This document shows, piece after piece, positions 62,538 through 64,000 of a stretch of 64,000 nt of DNA. How positions within the stretch are numbered: the stretch's first letter is position 1; every line of letters begins with the position of its first letter. The DNA lies in contig CAXTBB010000001.1 in the NCBI GenBank assembly GCA_964242305.1, forward strand, positions 124,001 through 188,000, in the 5' to 3' direction. The DNA is from DATLGB01 sp964242305. GTDB lineage: Bacteria > Actinomycetota > Thermoleophilia > Solirubrobacterales > Solirubrobacteraceae. A model generated the notes under the pieces. It saw only the letters and a list, made by a program, of their open reading frames with translations. It was not told where the DNA came from and searched no databases. The position numbers and the translations under genes were made by a program.

Positions 62538-63469
62538 GCGCGCCAGCCGACACCGAGACGTTCCGTCTCAGCCACCTCGACCAGCTGGAGGCGGAGGCGA
62601 TCACGATCATGCGCGAGATCGCCGCCGAGCTCGAGCGGCCGGTGCTGCTGTTCAGCGGCGGCAAGGACTCGATCGTCCTGCTGCGCCTGGCCGAGAAGGC
62701 GTTCCGGCCCGGCCCGCTCCCCTTCCCGGTCATGCACGTCGACACGGGCCACAACTTCCCGGAGGTCATCGAGTTCCGCGACCGCCGCGTGGCCGAGCTC
62801 GACGTGGAGCTGATCGTCGCCTCCGTGCAGGAGTCGATCGACTCCGGGCGCGCGAAGGAGGATGCCACCCCCACCCACCCCCACCCGTCGCGCAACCGCC
62901 TGCAGACCGTCGCCCTGCTCGACGCGCTCGACAAGGGCGGCTTCGACGCCGCGTTCGGTGGCGCCCGTCGCGACGAGGAGCGCGCCCGGGCCAAGGAGCG
63001 CATCCTGTCCATCCGCTCCGAGGACGGCCAGTGGGACCCGCGCGCGCAGCGGCCCGAGCCGTGGAACCTGCTCAACACCGTCGTCCGCGGCGGCCAGAGC
63101 GTCCGGGTCTTCCCGCTGTCGAACTGGACGGAGCTCGACGTGTGGTCCTACATCGGCCAGGAGGACGTCGAGGTCCCGTCCATCTACTTCGCCCACGACC
63201 GCGAGGTGTTCGAGCGCGACGGGATGCTGCTGACGCCGTCCGAGTACCTGTCGCCCGAGGAGGACGAGGACGTCTTCACGGAGAGCGTCCGCTACCGCAC
63301 CGTCGGCGACATGACGATCACCGGCGCGGTGCGCTCGACGGCCGCCGACGTAGCCACGATCATCGAGGAGACCGCCGCGTCCACGATGACCGAGCGGGGC
63401 GCCACCCGCGCCGACGACCGCGCCTCGTCGGCCTCCATGGAGGACCGCAAGCGCGAGGGCTACTTCTAA
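62534..63469 (+). CDS. cysD: Sulfate adenylyltransferase subunit 2
   Basis: Protein of 311 residues, GTG start. PP-loop LLFSGGKDSIVLLRLAEKAF, VMHVDTGHNFPEVIEFRD, FGGARRDEERARAKERI and the end SMEDRKREGYF are typical of CysD. With CysN it makes adenosine 5'-phosphosulfate from ATP and sulfate. It is translationally coupled to the sulfotransferase upstream and to cysN downstream. Confidence 0.96.
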   Translation: MSAPADTETFRLSHLDQLEAEAITIMREIAAELERPVLLFSGGKDSIVLLRLAEKAFRPGPLPFPVMHVDTGHNFPEVIEFRDRRVAELDVELIVASVQESIDSGRAKEDATPTHPHPSRNRLQTVALLDALDKGGFDAAFGGARRDEERARAKERILSIRSEDGQWDPRAQRPEPWNLLNTVVRGGQSVRVFPLSNWTELDVWSYIGQEDVEVPSIYFAHDREVFERDGMLLTPSEYLSPEEDEDVFTESVRYRTVGDMTITGAVRSTAADVATIIEETAASTMTERGATRADDRASSASMEDRKREGYF

Positions 63470-64000
63470 GTGTCCGCCACTAAGACCCATGAGCTGCTCC
63501 GCGTCGCCACCGCCGGGTCGGTGGACGACGGCAAGTCGACCCTGATCGGCCGTCTGCTGCTCGACACCAAGCAGCTCTTCGACGACCAGCTGGAATCGCT
63601 GGAGGCGGGCGGCAACGACCTGGCGCACCTCACGGACGGCCTGCGCGCCGAGCGCGAGCAGGGCATCACCATCGATGTCGCCTACCGCTTCTTCGCCACG
63701 CCGGCGCGCTCGTTCATCATCGCCGACACACCCGGCCATCTGCGCTATACGCGCAACATGGTCACCGGCGCGTCGACGGCGGACGTCGCCATCGTGCTCG
63801 TCGACGCCCGCGCCGGGCTGCTCGAGCAGTCGCGCCGGCACGCCTACCTGTCCTCCCTGCTCGGCATCCGCCACGTCGTCGCGGCCGTCAACAAGATGGA
63901 CCTGGTCGACTACCGCGAGGACGAGTTCCGGGAGATCGAGCGCGCGTTCTGCGCGCTCGCCGACGGCCTCGGCATCCCCGACGCGCGCGCCATCCCGATC
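63470..64000 (+). CDS. cysN: Sulfate adenylyltransferase subunit 1 (5' part)
   Basis: The first 177 residues are in the window; the gene runs off the right edge. GTG at 63470 follows the cysD TAA directly. GTPase motifs: AGSVDDGKSTLIGRLL (G1), EREQGITIDVAY (G2), IADTPGHLRYTRNM (G3) and NKMDLVDY (G4). CysN uses GTP hydrolysis to drive sulfate activation. A fused or separate CysC kinase, needed to make PAPS for the sulfotransferase, is expected beyond the window. Confidence 0.95.
   Translation, partial: MSATKTHELLRVATAGSVDDGKSTLIGRLLLDTKQLFDDQLESLEAGGNDLAHLTDGLRAEREQGITIDVAYRFFATPARSFIIADTPGHLRYTRNMVTGASTADVAIVLVDARAGLLEQSRRHAYLSSLLGIRHVVAAVNKMDLVDYREDEFREIERAFCALADGLGIPDARAIPI

Overview
The window is very GC-rich (about 70% by eye) with GTG/ATG starts, short overlapping operon junctions and several leaderless-type starts (TAnnnT 6-8 bases before the start codon). 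This points to an actinobacterium. The linkage alaS-ruvX-mltG-aroE-pilB, type IV pilus genes, and secreted RTX-like and beta-propeller proteins suggest class Thermoleophilia (Solirubrobacterales-like); that placement is inferred from gene content only.

Region 1 (1-8 kb) is a type IV pilus locus read leftwards: pilB, then after an inserted membrane-protein gene, pilT, pilC, an unrecognised protein, a tiny zinc-ribbon protein and two prepilins. A strong hairpin lies between the two prepilin genes. Region 2 (8-17 kb) is the housekeeping operon alaS-ruvX-(giant PAS/coiled-coil protein)-mltG-aroE, running directly into pilB; dedA diverges from alaS out of a 22-bp gap holding two overlapping -10 motifs. 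Region 3 (17.5-26 kb) carries mnmA with an IscU/NifU-like N-terminal domain, a membrane-anchored thioredoxin-fold protein, an operon of small membrane protein-MBL hydrolase-hisS-aspS, a formiminotransferase gene and an amino-acid permease whose C-terminus is out of frame. Region 4 (26-30 kb) is the known trio transglutaminase / alpha-E / circularly permuted ATP-grasp.

Region 5 (30.2-35.4 kb) is a complete small integrative element in a tRNA gene with anticodon CAT. It has a 42-bp direct repeat of the tRNA 3' half at both ends, a tyrosine integrase, 19-bp arm-type repeats inside each end, a roughly 140-base imperfect hairpin, a replication-relaxation-like protein, an excisionase-like HTH protein, and a three-gene minus-strand cassette of unrecognised proteins with lower GC. 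That cassette is the best candidate here for an undescribed system. Region 6 (35.4-40.1 kb) looks like an older, decayed island: an arsenic cluster (arsR, remnants of an acetyltransferase and arsM, a TSUP permease, and divergently an aquaporin and arsC), an antitoxin-like remnant and a degenerate second copy of the tRNA end.

Region 7 (40-53 kb) has a secreted GH3 glycosidase, a two-component pair, small membrane proteins, two PRC-barrel genes with an odd overlap, an AbiEi-like protein, a secreted beta-helix protein, a phosphoesterase, two genes ruined by internal deletions and an RTX-like secreted protein. Region 8 (53-64 kb) contains nadE, two SRPBCC proteins, a putative zinc metallopeptidase, a type II NADH dehydrogenase, a cupin, a secreted propeller protein and, at the right edge, a sulfur locus in which a sulfatase diverges from a Stf0 sulfotransferase joined to cysD and cysN, so that activated sulfate is made beside an enzyme that would use it.

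No rRNA, CRISPR array or insertion sequence was seen. One tRNA was found.
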